Of a DNA stretch of 64,000 bases, positions 1-8,923 are shown one piece after another (within the stretch, counting starts at the first letter, position 1; each line of letters opens with the position of its first letter). Source of the DNA: JAHJCW01 sp965369995. Lineage in GTDB: Bacteria; Fidelibacterota; Marinisomatia; Marinisomatales; JAHJCW01. Where the stretch lies: contig CBDURO010000002.1 of the NCBI GenBank assembly GCA_965369995.1, positions 15,520 through 79,519 on the forward strand, written 5' to 3'. Made by a program: the position numbers and the translations under genes. The notes under the pieces are model-generated. The model was given only the letters and a program-made list of their open reading frames with translations, was not told where the DNA came from and made no database searches.

Positions 1-778
1 TTCCTTCATTGCGGAAATTTTTTGCTAACTCATAAACTTTATCAAAACCACCAATTATCAATCTTTTCAGATACAATTCATCAGCTATCCGCATGTAAAA
101 TTTTTGATCCAGGGAATTATGATAGGTATGGAAAGGTCTTGCATTAGCACCACCATAAAGCGGCTGTAGTACAGGTGTTTCAACTTCTATAAATCCATTA
201 TTATCTAGAAATTGTCTAATAAAAGATATGATTTTTGCACGTTTTATAAACGTTTCTTTTACATCGTGATTTACGATTAAATCCAAATGTCGATTTCGGT
301 AGCGTTGTTCTTTGTCAGCAAATGAATCAAACTTCTTACCCTCTTTTTCCTTAACAATTGGAATCGGACGAATACTTTTTGATAAAATTGTTATAACGTT
401 TGCATGGATTGAAGTCTCACCCATTCTAGTTTTAAATACGTATCCCTCAACGCCGATAAAATCACCAATATCAAGGAGTTCAAAATTTTGATATGCATCA
501 ACTCCAATATCATCTCTTCTAACATATATCTGTATCCGGCCTGCTTCATCTTGAACATGACAAAATGATGCTTTCCCCATTTTTCTTAGAGACATTAATC
601 TGCCTGCAATGGTAACTGTTTCCCCTTCAAGTTGCTTTTCATCCTTTAATATGTCTTCACTTTTGTGAGAAGCAGAATAGGAATATGGATAAGGATTTAC
701 TCCACTATCTGTGATCTTTTTTAATTTTTCTAAACGGAAATCAATTATTTGTTTTAAACTGCTATGTTCTTCTGTCAT
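1..778 (-). CDS. lysS: Lysine--tRNA ligase, class II (N-terminal part, cut by window edge)
   Basis: Charges tRNA-Lys with lysine in the cytoplasm. The 259 visible residues hold the family's N-terminal layout: a short helical lead, an OB-fold anticodon-binding domain at about 54-132, then the start of the class II catalytic core. Motif 1 lies around residues 182-205 and the motif 2 sequence FRNEG falls at residues 255-259, right at the window edge. The C-terminal half lies outside the window. The ATG at 776-778 has a good ribosome site (AAGGA, about 6 bases upstream). It follows prfB after only 19 bases on the same strand, a pairing seen in many bacteria, so the two are probably co-transcribed. 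Identification is secure. Confidence 0.96.
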   Translation of the reverse strand, partial: MTEEHSSLKQIIDFRLEKLKKITDSGVNPYPYSYSASHKSEDILKDEKQLEGETVTIAGRLMSLRKMGKASFCHVQDEAGRIQIYVRRDDIGVDAYQNFELLDIGDFIGVEGYVFKTRMGETSIHANVITILSKSIRPIPIVKEKEGKKFDSFADKEQRYRNRHLDLIVNHDVKETFIKRAKIISFIRQFLDNNGFIEVETPVLQPLYGGANARPFHTYHNSLDQKFYMRIADELYLKRLIIGGFDKVYELAKNFRNEG

Positions 779-797
779 TAAAAATCCTTATAAATCA

Positions 798-1896
798 TTA
801 ATTATCAATTTGTTGTATCAACCAGGCATGGATGAATTGGTCAATATCACCATCCATTACAGCTTGAACATTACCGGTTTCAAACTTAGTACGATGATCC
901 TTCACCATATTATACGGATGAAAAACGTACGACCTAATTTGACTACCCCAACCAATATCCATTTTTTGATCTTCAAATATTTTATTTGCTTCACTTTTCT
1001 TTTCCAATTCCAACTGCAATAAGCGCGCTTTTAAAACTTTCATCGCTTGCGTCTTATTTTTATGCTGAGAACGTTCATTTTGGCATTGCGCAACAGTCCC
1101 GGTTGGAATATGGGTAATCCGTACAGCGGAGTCAGTACGATTTACATGCTGCCCTCCTGCTCCGCTCGCACGATATGTATCGATGCGCAAATCGGAGGGA
1201 TTCATATCAATTTCAATTTCTTCATCTGATAATGGATAAACAAATACAGAAGCAAAAGAGGTGTGCCTCCTACTATTGGCATCAAATGGGGAAATTCGCA
1301 CTAAGCGATGTACGCCCGCCTCAGCTTTCAATAGTCCGTACGCATACTCTCCATGAACTTCTAATGTAACATCCTTAATACCAGCTTCATCACCCGGTTG
1401 ATAATCTATTATTATTTTTTTAAAATTCTTACGTTCAATCCATCGTGAATATAAGCGGTATAACATATCAGCCCAATCTTGACTTTCTGTACCACCCGCA
1501 CCCGGATGAATTGTTAATATTGCATCAGATGTATCCTGTTCACCACCAAGTTTCAGCTTTAATTCAATATCCCGGATCTCTGACTCATATTCAGAAAGTT
1601 CCTCAACAATATCTGATTCTGATTCTTCATCGGATTTGGCGAATTCAAATAATACTTCTAAATCACCGTGGCGACGTTCCAAATTCTGCCAAAGTTCAAA
1701 TTCTTTTTCTATAATTGATATTTTTTTCAGGACAGATGAAGCTATATTACTATCGTTCCAAAAATCAGTTGCAGTTGATTCCTTGCGTAGTTTTACTAAA
1801 ATGGACTCCTTGGAATTAAAGTCAAAGATGCCTCCGCAGTTCATTATACTTTAACTCGGTTTTATTAAATCGGTCTTTTAATTCGTTTAAATTCAT
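798..1896 (-). CDS. prfB: Peptide chain release factor 2, made by programmed +1 frameshift
   Basis: Terminates translation at UGA and UAA codons. The gene is in two frames. Frame 0 starts at ATG 1894-1896 and encodes 24 residues ending in ELRRHL, then meets an in-frame TGA (1822-1824). Reading resumes in +1 at GAC, giving DFNSKES and the rest, 365 residues in all, the same length as E. coli RF2. In the joined protein the stop-codon recognition tripeptide SPF is at about 202-204 and the peptidyl-hydrolysis motif GGQ at about 247-249. A start downstream (protein beginning MNCGGIF) is an artefact of reading only the +1 frame. Because RF2 itself decides whether UGA terminates or shifts, the gene is expected to be autoregulated. 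lysS follows. Confidence 0.95.
1821..1835 (-). promoter_or_regulatory. RF2 programmed +1 frameshift signal
   Basis: On the minus strand the slippery sequence CTT TGA C occupies 1821-1827. A Shine-Dalgarno-like GGAGG sits at 1831-1835, three bases before CTT. This is the same arrangement as the classical E. coli site, where a G-rich block three bases upstream pushes the ribosome forward on CUU-U. The downstream frame continues directly into conserved RF2 sequence. Confidence 0.95.
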
Positions 1897-2042
1897 TGAA
1901 CAAAATTAGGAATTAATAATTATAATATTAAAAATTACTTTAATATATAATATTGCAAATTATAATAGCAAAAATAAAGAATTAATTGTATCGACTTCCA
2001 TTGACTAACAATCACTCAATACTAAAATAATTCCATGTTGAT

Positions 2043-2056
2043 TTGGGACATCCCAA
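2043..2056. repeat. Short perfect palindrome in the porV-prfB intergenic region
   Basis: TTGGGA and TCCCAA are separated by two bases. It is the clearest element in the 217-base spacer 1897-2113, which is otherwise very AT-rich and has no convincing gene or promoter. There is no T-tract on the minus strand after it, so it is a weak terminator candidate. An operator or a chance palindrome is equally possible. Confidence 0.3.
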
Positions 2057-2113
2057 TATTTATAAGTTTTATAATACTAAAAACTAATATATTTATTTTA
2101 TGTCATATCCACA

Positions 2114-3118
2114 TTAAAAACTCAGCCAACCTCCAATTCTATGTGCATTTCCTAAATCATGATTAGAAAAACTATAGTCAAGGCCAACAGAATAATTCAG
2201 ATTACCAAATGTTAACCCAATACCTCCTTGTAAATAATCATAATTAAATCCGCCGCGTATATTTATTACATCAAATAGAGTTAATTCAGCACCATATTGT
2301 GAATCACCTCTATATATTGAATTTTGCTGCCAAAGAATAGTAAATTTTATCGGTAGATTATCAAATGTTTGAAAATATCCGAAGCCGGCAATTAACTGCA
2401 TGGGGATATCATCTCTTTTTCCTGAACTCCAGTATATTCTTGTATTTATAATATTGTTTAGCGACAATCCAAACGCAAATTTGTCTAACCAATCATACAA
2501 AAACAGATCCTCTAAATCAAGAAAAACCATCCCACCCATATCAACACCAATACCTGTTCCGGTTACTTGGTATAAATCTTTTTGCAATAGTTTTACATTT
2601 ATTCCAATCGGTATTCTTAATGGAATTTCAGCAAACATCCATCCTAGATCAATATTATATTTAACACTTTTTGATAAATTAATGATTAAAGCTGACTCAC
2701 GAGTATTAAATGAATTAAATCCTCGAGCAACTAAAGCTCTTATCGAATCTCGTCTAGATTCTAAATCAGTGATTAATTTTACATCGGGGCGTTCAAATAT
2801 ATCGTTTATCGATAAATTCAAAGCGTAAATTCCCCAATGATAACCTTTTTTAGTGGGATGAGAAAAACCTAATGTATAATACTCAGCTAATTCAAATTGA
2901 TTTACATACATACCGGTGAAAGTATTATTTGGCAAGAATGCTGTAGCGGCGGGGTTTACTAAATATCCCCCCACATTTTCGGGTAATGCGACAACAGATC
3001 TTCCCAAACCAACCGAACGGGAAGAAGCGCCTATATTTAAGAATGCATCTCCATAATTCGTCTCTTGACTCAACAGAAATGATAAAGATACCATGATAAC
3101 TGCGATGAAACTTTTCAT
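2114..3118 (-). CDS. PorV/PorQ-family outer-membrane beta-barrel protein
   Basis: 334 residues. A signal peptide covers roughly residues 1-18 (MKSF, hydrophobic run, SQ). The start of the mature protein has the family pattern of FLNIGASSRSVGLG followed by an early NPAATAFL segment. This is typical of the PorV/PorQ (UPF0164-like) barrels of FCB bacteria. The rest alternates polar and aromatic residues as in beta-strands and ends in phenylalanine (GGWLSF), as outer-membrane barrels recognised by BamA do. PorV itself serves type IX secretion, but many paralogues have no assigned role, and no other type IX gene is visible here. It probably resides in the outer membrane; a precise function should not be assumed. 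Confidence 0.75.
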   Translation of the reverse strand: MKSFIAVIMVSLSFLLSQETNYGDAFLNIGASSRSVGLGRSVVALPENVGGYLVNPAATAFLPNNTFTGMYVNQFELAEYYTLGFSHPTKKGYHWGIYALNLSINDIFERPDVKLITDLESRRDSIRALVARGFNSFNTRESALIINLSKSVKYNIDLGWMFAEIPLRIPIGINVKLLQKDLYQVTGTGIGVDMGGMVFLDLEDLFLYDWLDKFAFGLSLNNIINTRIYWSSGKRDDIPMQLIAGFGYFQTFDNLPIKFTILWQQNSIYRGDSQYGAELTLFDVINIRGGFNYDYLQGGIGLTFGNLNYSVGLDYSFSNHDLGNAHRIGGWLSF

Positions 3119-3188
3119 TTTAATCTAACTATTTTATTGATTCTTTCTATCATGTTTTCCCCAATTTTGCACGGATTAAATAGAAATT

Positions 3189-3965
3189 TTAATCACTAGA
3201 TGAGATAAATAAACGGTCATTCAAAAATCGTCGTAAAGCCATCTCATCTTGGCCAAGATTTACAAGACGACCATTCTCAGCAACAGAAATACGATGTGTT
3301 TCTTCGGACACAACTACTATTAATGCATCCGTTTCTTCCGATAATCCTAATGCTGCGCGATGCCTTGTTCCCATATCTGGATCAATCATTGTACTTTCAG
3401 TGAGAGGTAAAATACATGCAGCTGCTTCGATAATTTCATTCTGAATTATGACAGCACCATCGTGCATAGGTGAGGTAGGATTAAAAATTGATATTACGAG
3501 CGGTGCTGTTACTTCGGCTTTCAAGGACATTCCGGCATCCTTATACATCCGAAGACCGGTTTCTCGTTGGAATACAATTAATGCGCCCCATCCCCTGTCA
3601 ATGATTCGGGAGGTTGCTTCGACTATCTCTTCAATCGATTTTGCTGCATCAACCTTGAAAATTGATCGAAAAAATCGATTTTGCCCAATATAAATAAGCA
3701 TTCGACGAATTTCAGGTTGAAATAATATCACAAAAGCAACTACCCAAACTGTTTCAAATTGATTTACTAACCACGATGTGGCGGAAAAGCCCAATGAATT
3801 AAATACAAACGATGCAATCAATAGGATTATAAGACCAACCAACATTTGTCCGGCTCGTGTACCTTTAAAATATTGGTAAACTTTGTAGAATAACCAACTT
3901 ACAAGTAGCAAGTCAATTATATCTAACAACGTAACGGTTAAAAATCCTATTTTAAATATTTCCAT
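3189..3965 (-). CDS. cdaA: Diadenylate cyclase CdaA (c-di-AMP synthase)
   Basis: Condenses two ATP into cyclic di-AMP, a second messenger tied to potassium/osmotic balance and cell-wall homeostasis. Three hydrophobic segments lie within the first 85 residues and anchor the enzyme in the inner membrane. The DAC domain follows, with the catalytic DGA motif at 169-171 (MHDGAVII) and RHR at 201-203 (GTRHRAALG). Length of 258 residues is close to that of other CdaA proteins. It lies downstream of folP with an 81-base gap, a neighbourhood repeated in Bacteroidota-type genomes. No CdaR or GlmM partner gene is adjacent, unlike in Firmicutes. Identification is strong. Confidence 0.93.
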   Translation of the reverse strand: MEIFKIGFLTVTLLDIIDLLLVSWLFYKVYQYFKGTRAGQMLVGLIILLIASFVFNSLGFSATSWLVNQFETVWVVAFVILFQPEIRRMLIYIGQNRFFRSIFKVDAAKSIEEIVEATSRIIDRGWGALIVFQRETGLRMYKDAGMSLKAEVTAPLVISIFNPTSPMHDGAVIIQNEIIEAAACILPLTESTMIDPDMGTRHRAALGLSEETDALIVVVSEETHRISVAENGRLVNLGQDEMALRRFLNDRLFISSSD

Positions 3966-4046
3966 TTATGCAATTATTTTAACTAAAAGTTAGTTTCTAG
4001 ACTGTTATTTTACATCAATATGTTTTTAATTCCAACTTTATAAAAT

Positions 4047-4886
4047 TTATGAAATTCCACAAATTTTTTCTGTCATCTTAACAACACGGAGCATTTCTTT
4101 AACATCGTGTACTCGGACAATGCGCGAACCGTTCATTATCGCCGCAGTAACTGCGGCTGCAGTTCCCTCGATACGATCGTCCGTTGATAAATTCAATATA
4201 TTACCAATAAATGATTTACGAGAAGGACCAACTAGCACAGGAAATCCCAAATCTACTATCCGGCTTAACTCACGAATTATTTTAAAATTTTGATCAACCG
4301 TTTTACCAAAACCAATACCCGGATCAAGAATAATGTTATTTTTGTTTATTCCATTCGATGTCAATATATCTACTCTATCTTGAAAAAATAATATTAATTC
4401 TTCCATTAAATTTGTATATGAAGGATCATTCTGCATATTTTGAGGATTTCCTAACATATGCATCACTATTACCGGGACTTGAGTTTCGCTTGCCAAATGA
4501 ACCATATTGTTGTCAAATCGCAACCCACTAATATCATTGATAATATTTGCACCAGCTGAAATTGCTTTACCTGCTACAACAGATTTGTATGTATCAATTG
4601 AAATGATGATATTTGATTTTTTTCGAATCCCTTCGATAACAGGGATAACTCTATTCAATTCTTCCTCAATATCAACTGGTTTTGCACCCGGCCGGGTTGA
4701 CTCACCACCAATATCTATAATATCAGCACCTTCTTCTTCCATCTTTATGGCATGGGCAATTGCCTTTGAAAATTTATCATATCTACCACCATCACTAAAA
4801 GAATTAGGTGTAACATTCAAAATCCCCATGACCAGGGGTTTTCTGTTATTATCTTTTAACCAAATGTTAAAATTATCTGATTTCAT
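4047..4886 (-). CDS. folP: Dihydropteroate synthase
   Basis: Joins 6-hydroxymethyl-dihydropterin pyrophosphate to p-aminobenzoate in folate synthesis. The 279-residue TIM-barrel protein shows the two family signatures near the N-terminus (MGILNVTPNSFSDGG and GADIIDIGGESTRPGA). Further on are a substrate-loop SIDTYKS, NDISG, LDPGIGFGKT and GPSRKSFIG. All expected pterin- and phosphate-binding segments are present. It sits between ftsH (30-base gap) and cdaA, and shares the folate theme with metF about 4 kb upstream in the transcription direction. Confidence 0.95.
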   Translation of the reverse strand: MKSDNFNIWLKDNNRKPLVMGILNVTPNSFSDGGRYDKFSKAIAHAIKMEEEGADIIDIGGESTRPGAKPVDIEEELNRVIPVIEGIRKKSNIIISIDTYKSVVAGKAISAGANIINDISGLRFDNNMVHLASETQVPVIVMHMLGNPQNMQNDPSYTNLMEELILFFQDRVDILTSNGINKNNIILDPGIGFGKTVDQNFKIIRELSRIVDLGFPVLVGPSRKSFIGNILNLSTDDRIEGTAAAVTAAIMNGSRIVRVHDVKEMLRVVKMTEKICGIS

Positions 4887-4916
4887 AATATATTCAAAAA
4901 CTCCAAAAAATAATTT

Positions 4917-7001
4917 CTATTTGGTGGAAGTTGGTGTTTCGGATTTTTGTTTACTAATTCTAGTTGGTTTCTTAGTTACCTTTCTTGATCTTTGATTTTT
5001 TCTATCCGTAGTCAATTTTGTATTACTTACACCTTGCTGCCTATTATTTCTACGGCGAATTATTTTTTTGCCTAATATAATTCGTTTTACATCACCATCA
5101 TCAAGTGTTTCATAGTGGATTAATTCTTCAGCCATTAAGTGTAATATCTTTTCGTGTTTATCTAACACTTCGTGCGCTCTTTTCTGAGCTATGCGAATTA
5201 TCTTCGCTATTTCTTCATCAATCATTCTCGCTGTTACATCGCTATAATCGCGATGAGACTGAATTTCTCTACCAAGGAAAATTTCCTCGTTTTTCTTTCC
5301 AAATGTCATTGGACCAAGTAATTCACTCATACCCCATTCACAAACCATTTTTCTAGCTATCACCGTTGCTTGTTCAATATCGTTGCCTGCACCTGTCGTT
5401 AACTCATTGAATATTTTCCGTTCGGCAGCTCTACCTCCTAACAAAATTACTAATCGTCCTTCAACATATTTTTTTGAATAACCATGTCTTTCGTCAATTG
5501 GTAATTGCATAGTCATTCCCAATGCTTGTCCGCGCGGAATTATCGACACTTTATGAACAGGATCCGCTCCTTCAATTTTTGAAGCGACTAATGCATGGCC
5601 CGCTTCATGATAAGCTGTCAATTTCTTTTCTTCCTCAGATAAAATTACACTTTTCCGTTGGACTCCCATCATCACTTTATCCCTTGCATCTTCTAAATCT
5701 TCCATATCAACAGCTTTCTTTTTCTTACGTGCTGCTAAAAGTGCTGCTTCATTCATTATATTTGCTAAATCAGCACCAACTAAACCTGGTGTTCCCTTAG
5801 CAAGAGACTTTAAATCAACTTTGCGTTTATTTAGTATGATCTTTTTGGCATGTACTTCTAATATTCCCAATCTACCTCTATAATCAGGAACATCAACAAT
5901 AACATGCCTATCAAATCTACCCGGACGTAATAATGCTTTATCTAATACATCCGGACGGTTTGTAGCTGCCATTACAATTACATTGTCATTTTCTTCAAAA
6001 CCATCTAATTCAACTAATAATGCATTCAGAGTTTGTTCGCGTTCATCATGTCCACCACCTAAGCCTGCCCCACGCTGACGACCCACTGCATCTAATTCAT
6101 CAATAAAAATAATACAGGGAGCTTGCTTTTTACCTTGTTCAAATAAATCTCTAACGCGCGATGCACCAACACCAACAAACATCTCGACAAAATCAGCTCC
6201 GCTCAGACTGAAAAATGGAACCCCTGATTCACCGGCAACTGCACGGGCTAATAAAGTTTTTCCGGTTCCCGGAGCTCCTAATAATAAAACTCCTTTTGGA
6301 ATTTTTGCGCCCAATCTTTGTAACCGTTTAGGATGTTTCAAGAAATCAATTATTTCTATGAGCTCTTCTTTTGCCTCAACACATCCTGCCACATCAGAAA
6401 ATGTCACTTTAGGTAAATTAGTGGTTAACGCCGTAGCACGACTTTTACCAAAATTGAATACATTTTTCATACCACCGCCCGCCGCACCTTGCATACGACG
6501 CATAATAAATATCCAAAATCCAATAAGTACAATCCATGGTAACATATTGATTAAATAACTAGTCCAGTCAGTGGTCCTTTCCTTAAAATTATACTCTAAA
6601 TTGTATTTATCCCATTCTGCCATCGTTTCACGATCCATTAGTGGCAGCGAGAAGAAAAATCGCTCTACGTTCTCAATCGTACCATATTTTGTATTAATAT
6701 TTTGAGGAATTTTAAATTCACCATGAAATATATTTTCTATAATTGTTCCTTTTAGTATTTGACCATTTTTTAAATACTCTTGATATTGAAAATATTCGAC
6801 TTCGATTTCTTTTTTACTTGAGTTAGAAAATATTCCTGAAATTATTATTGCTCCTACAATTATTAATAACCATACAAAGGATGTTTTTCCTGCTCTTTTA
6901 AATTGAAACATCGACTTTGGACCAACAGGTTTTTTCCCGGGGACACCCGGTTTTTTAGTTTGCGGTTTTTTTAAAACTATTTTTGGTTTTTTGCTTGCCA
7001 T
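4917..7001 (-). CDS. ftsH: ATP-dependent zinc metalloprotease FtsH
   Basis: Membrane-anchored AAA+ protease that degrades unassembled membrane proteins and short-lived regulators. Domains in order: a lysine/proline-rich N-terminal extension (about 1-40), first membrane segment (about 41-58), a periplasmic region, and a second membrane segment (about 150-167). The AAA domain has Walker A GAPGTGKT at 242-249, Walker B IIFIDE near 297-302 and the second region of homology ATNRPDVLD. The zinc site HEAGH lies at 465-469, with a later acidic ligand region (TGAGNDIEQA). The C-terminal tail is basic and low in complexity. Length 694 is slightly above average because of both tails. It follows hpt after a 2-base gap, the conserved tilS-hpt-ftsH order. 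Confidence 0.97.
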   Translation of the reverse strand: MASKKPKIVLKKPQTKKPGVPGKKPVGPKSMFQFKRAGKTSFVWLLIIVGAIIISGIFSNSSKKEIEVEYFQYQEYLKNGQILKGTIIENIFHGEFKIPQNINTKYGTIENVERFFFSLPLMDRETMAEWDKYNLEYNFKERTTDWTSYLINMLPWIVLIGFWIFIMRRMQGAAGGGMKNVFNFGKSRATALTTNLPKVTFSDVAGCVEAKEELIEIIDFLKHPKRLQRLGAKIPKGVLLLGAPGTGKTLLARAVAGESGVPFFSLSGADFVEMFVGVGASRVRDLFEQGKKQAPCIIFIDELDAVGRQRGAGLGGGHDEREQTLNALLVELDGFEENDNVIVMAATNRPDVLDKALLRPGRFDRHVIVDVPDYRGRLGILEVHAKKIILNKRKVDLKSLAKGTPGLVGADLANIMNEAALLAARKKKKAVDMEDLEDARDKVMMGVQRKSVILSEEEKKLTAYHEAGHALVASKIEGADPVHKVSIIPRGQALGMTMQLPIDERHGYSKKYVEGRLVILLGGRAAERKIFNELTTGAGNDIEQATVIARKMVCEWGMSELLGPMTFGKKNEEIFLGREIQSHRDYSDVTARMIDEEIAKIIRIAQKRAHEVLDKHEKILHLMAEELIHYETLDDGDVKRIILGKKIIRRRNNRQQGVSNTKLTTDRKNQRSRKVTKKPTRISKQKSETPTSTK

Positions 7002-7003
7002 AA

Positions 7004-7531
7004 TTACTCTTCTAAACGATAAATTTCCGGTAAATGACGCAATTTTTGATTATAGTCTAAACCATATCCAACAACGAATTCCGGCGGGATTTCGAATCCG
7101 ACATAATCGACTTTAAAATCTAAATTTGCAATATCCGGTTTTAATAATAATGTTACAATTGAGACCGATTTAGGTAAAGCACCTTGCAAACGGTCTCGTA
7201 AAAACTTTATTGTCAATCCTGAATCAATAATATCTTCAACAATAATTACATGTCGTCCGGTGATATTCGCTGAAATATCTTTAAGCAATGTAACAGTTCC
7301 AACTGATTCTTTACCCGCATATGATGACATCTTGATAAAATCCATTTCACAATCAATTGTCATCTTGCGCATAAGATCAGAAATAAAAATAAAACTTCCA
7401 TTCAATACACCAATTAAAATTGGAACTTCACCTTTAAATTTATTTGAAAGATCTCTAGCAATTTCTGTAATACGAGATTGAATTTCTTTTTCAGAAATCA
7501 AAATTGACATTTCATAGCCGTATTTATTCAT
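7004..7531 (-). CDS. hpt: Hypoxanthine phosphoribosyltransferase
   Basis: Salvages hypoxanthine and guanine to IMP and GMP using PRPP. The PRPP-binding signature VIIVEDIIDSGLT is present, as is the flexible-loop region after MDFIKMSSYAG. I place the start at ATG 7529-7531 (175 residues): it lies 2 bases after the tilS stop and has AGGT about 7 bases upstream. An in-frame TTG at 7537 would overlap tilS, and the later ATG at 7510 lacks a ribosome site. It is wedged between tilS and ftsH, an arrangement conserved from Bacillus to Bacteroidota. Confidence 0.94.
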   Translation of the reverse strand: MNKYGYEMSILISEKEIQSRITEIARDLSNKFKGEVPILIGVLNGSFIFISDLMRKMTIDCEMDFIKMSSYAGKESVGTVTLLKDISANITGRHVIIVEDIIDSGLTIKFLRDRLQGALPKSVSIVTLLLKPDIANLDFKVDYVGFEIPPEFVVGYGLDYNQKLRHLPEIYRLEE

Positions 7532-7533
7532 AT

Positions 7534-8910
7534 TCAACCTACATTTGTGTTCATTGAAAGTTCCAAATAATGCTTTGTATCTTTATTAATTTTAACAGTT
7601 TCACTAATTCTGCGACCACATAGCCAAATTATTTCATTGTTTGCTGTTAATACCAATTGATTCTCTTTATCAAATTGATTGATCTTTTCATCTGTCAAAA
7701 AATCACTTATCTTTTTTTTCCCTTGCATGCCCAAAGGCTGAAATGCATCTCCATCTTCCCAAGATCTTAATACCAATTTTTTATTGATAATTTCATCTCC
7801 ACTAATAATTTCAACATTCGGATTATCTGTGAATGAGTATTTTTTTACTTTTCGCACCTTAAAAACATATTTACCACAATGTATCGATTCATTTAATTGA
7901 ACAATTACTGGTTTAAAATTAGCTTTAAATTTAAAACCAATTATCCAATCTTGTCTGTCTTTTAATATTTCAAAATCATCAAAATTGTATACTTTCCCGA
8001 CTTTAGCAGATTTTATTATTCTATCAACTTCATTCCATTGATATTTACGCCATGGATATTTTCCTAAGATATTCCTAATTAGCAATATTTTAACCGACCC
8101 AGGTAGTTTTTCAAAACTGCTGAGATTAATTCTTTTAACTACTTTATTAGATAATGTATCTTTATCTTCAGTTACAATTTTATTCCCTAGTTCTTCAATA
8201 AAATAATCAATTATAGATTGGTTCTCAGCTGCAGAATCACAAATTGATTGAAATGATTTACCCAAATTAGAATAAAGTGACTCCCATTGCGGAATTATTT
8301 GATGACGAAAATAATTTCTTGGAATCTCCATATTTCTATTAGTCTCATCATCCACATATTTTATTTGTAAATCATTCACTACTTTTTCAATATCTGCTTT
8401 TGCTAATGTCAGTATAGGACGGATTACACTGCCGCGTTGTTTATGAATTCCTCGTAATCCACCAATACCCGATTTTTCACTAATTCTTTGCAATACAGTT
8501 TCTATCTGATCATTACTATGATGACCAGTGGCAATTTTATCAAAATTAATTTCTTTGCGGATTAATTCAAGTTGCGTATAACGATTATCTCTCGCCCATG
8601 CTTCGGTGCTTTCACCAGGTTTTTTATCATCATAGTTTAGTTGTTTGACTATTACAGAAATATTAAGTTTTTTGCCTTGTTCAATAACAAATTTCTCATC
8701 ATTAATAGAATTTGGACGAATATTGTGATTGACATGCCCAACGACTAACTCAATGTTCCATATCTTTTGTAATTCAACTAACATATAAAGTAGGAACATC
8801 GAATCCATACCACCGGATACAGCAACAACAATATTATCATTTGGTTTTATCAGCTTTGATTCGACTAAATGATTGATAATACGAGACTTCAATACTCGGT
8901 CTTTAGCCAC
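7534..8910 (-). CDS. tilS: tRNA(Ile)-lysidine synthase
   Basis: Converts the wobble cytidine of the AUA-reading isoleucine tRNA to lysidine, using ATP and lysine. The N-terminal PP-loop pyrophosphatase motif SGGMDS is at residues 32-37, followed by GHVNHNIRP and a TGHHSNDQIET segment typical of the family. The central linker and C-terminal TilS domain (LVLRSWEDGDAFQPLG, KISDFLTDEK) are complete. At 458 residues it is full length. The start is a GTG at 8908-8910 with no obvious Shine-Dalgarno sequence; no better start is in reach, so this end is less certain than the function. It follows metF by 13 bases. Confidence 0.94.
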   Translation of the reverse strand: MAKDRVLKSRIINHLVESKLIKPNDNIVVAVSGGMDSMFLLYMLVELQKIWNIELVVGHVNHNIRPNSINDEKFVIEQGKKLNISVIVKQLNYDDKKPGESTEAWARDNRYTQLELIRKEINFDKIATGHHSNDQIETVLQRISEKSGIGGLRGIHKQRGSVIRPILTLAKADIEKVVNDLQIKYVDDETNRNMEIPRNYFRHQIIPQWESLYSNLGKSFQSICDSAAENQSIIDYFIEELGNKIVTEDKDTLSNKVVKRINLSSFEKLPGSVKILLIRNILGKYPWRKYQWNEVDRIIKSAKVGKVYNFDDFEILKDRQDWIIGFKFKANFKPVIVQLNESIHCGKYVFKVRKVKKYSFTDNPNVEIISGDEIINKKLVLRSWEDGDAFQPLGMQGKKKISDFLTDEKINQFDKENQLVLTANNEIIWLCGRRISETVKINKDTKHYLELSMNTNVG

Positions 8911-8923
8911 AATTATTTATAAT

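Noticed and set aside
798..1844. prfB read as a single frame starting MNCGGIF
   Set aside because: The conserved N-terminus lies upstream in another frame joined by the CTT TGA C frameshift site.
1897..2113. Possible small RNA or tRNA in the largest intergenic gap
   Set aside because: No cloverleaf, no GC-rich structured element, only a 14-base palindrome in AT-rich sequence.
2400..2828. Plus-strand open frame of 142 codons inside the PorV-like gene
   Set aside because: Antisense shadow with no recognisable domain; the minus-strand barrel protein is complete.
4507..4995. Plus-strand open frame of 162 codons across folP and ftsH ends
   Set aside because: It lies antisense to two well-conserved genes, has no family resemblance and no ribosome site; a by-product of AT-rich codon use.
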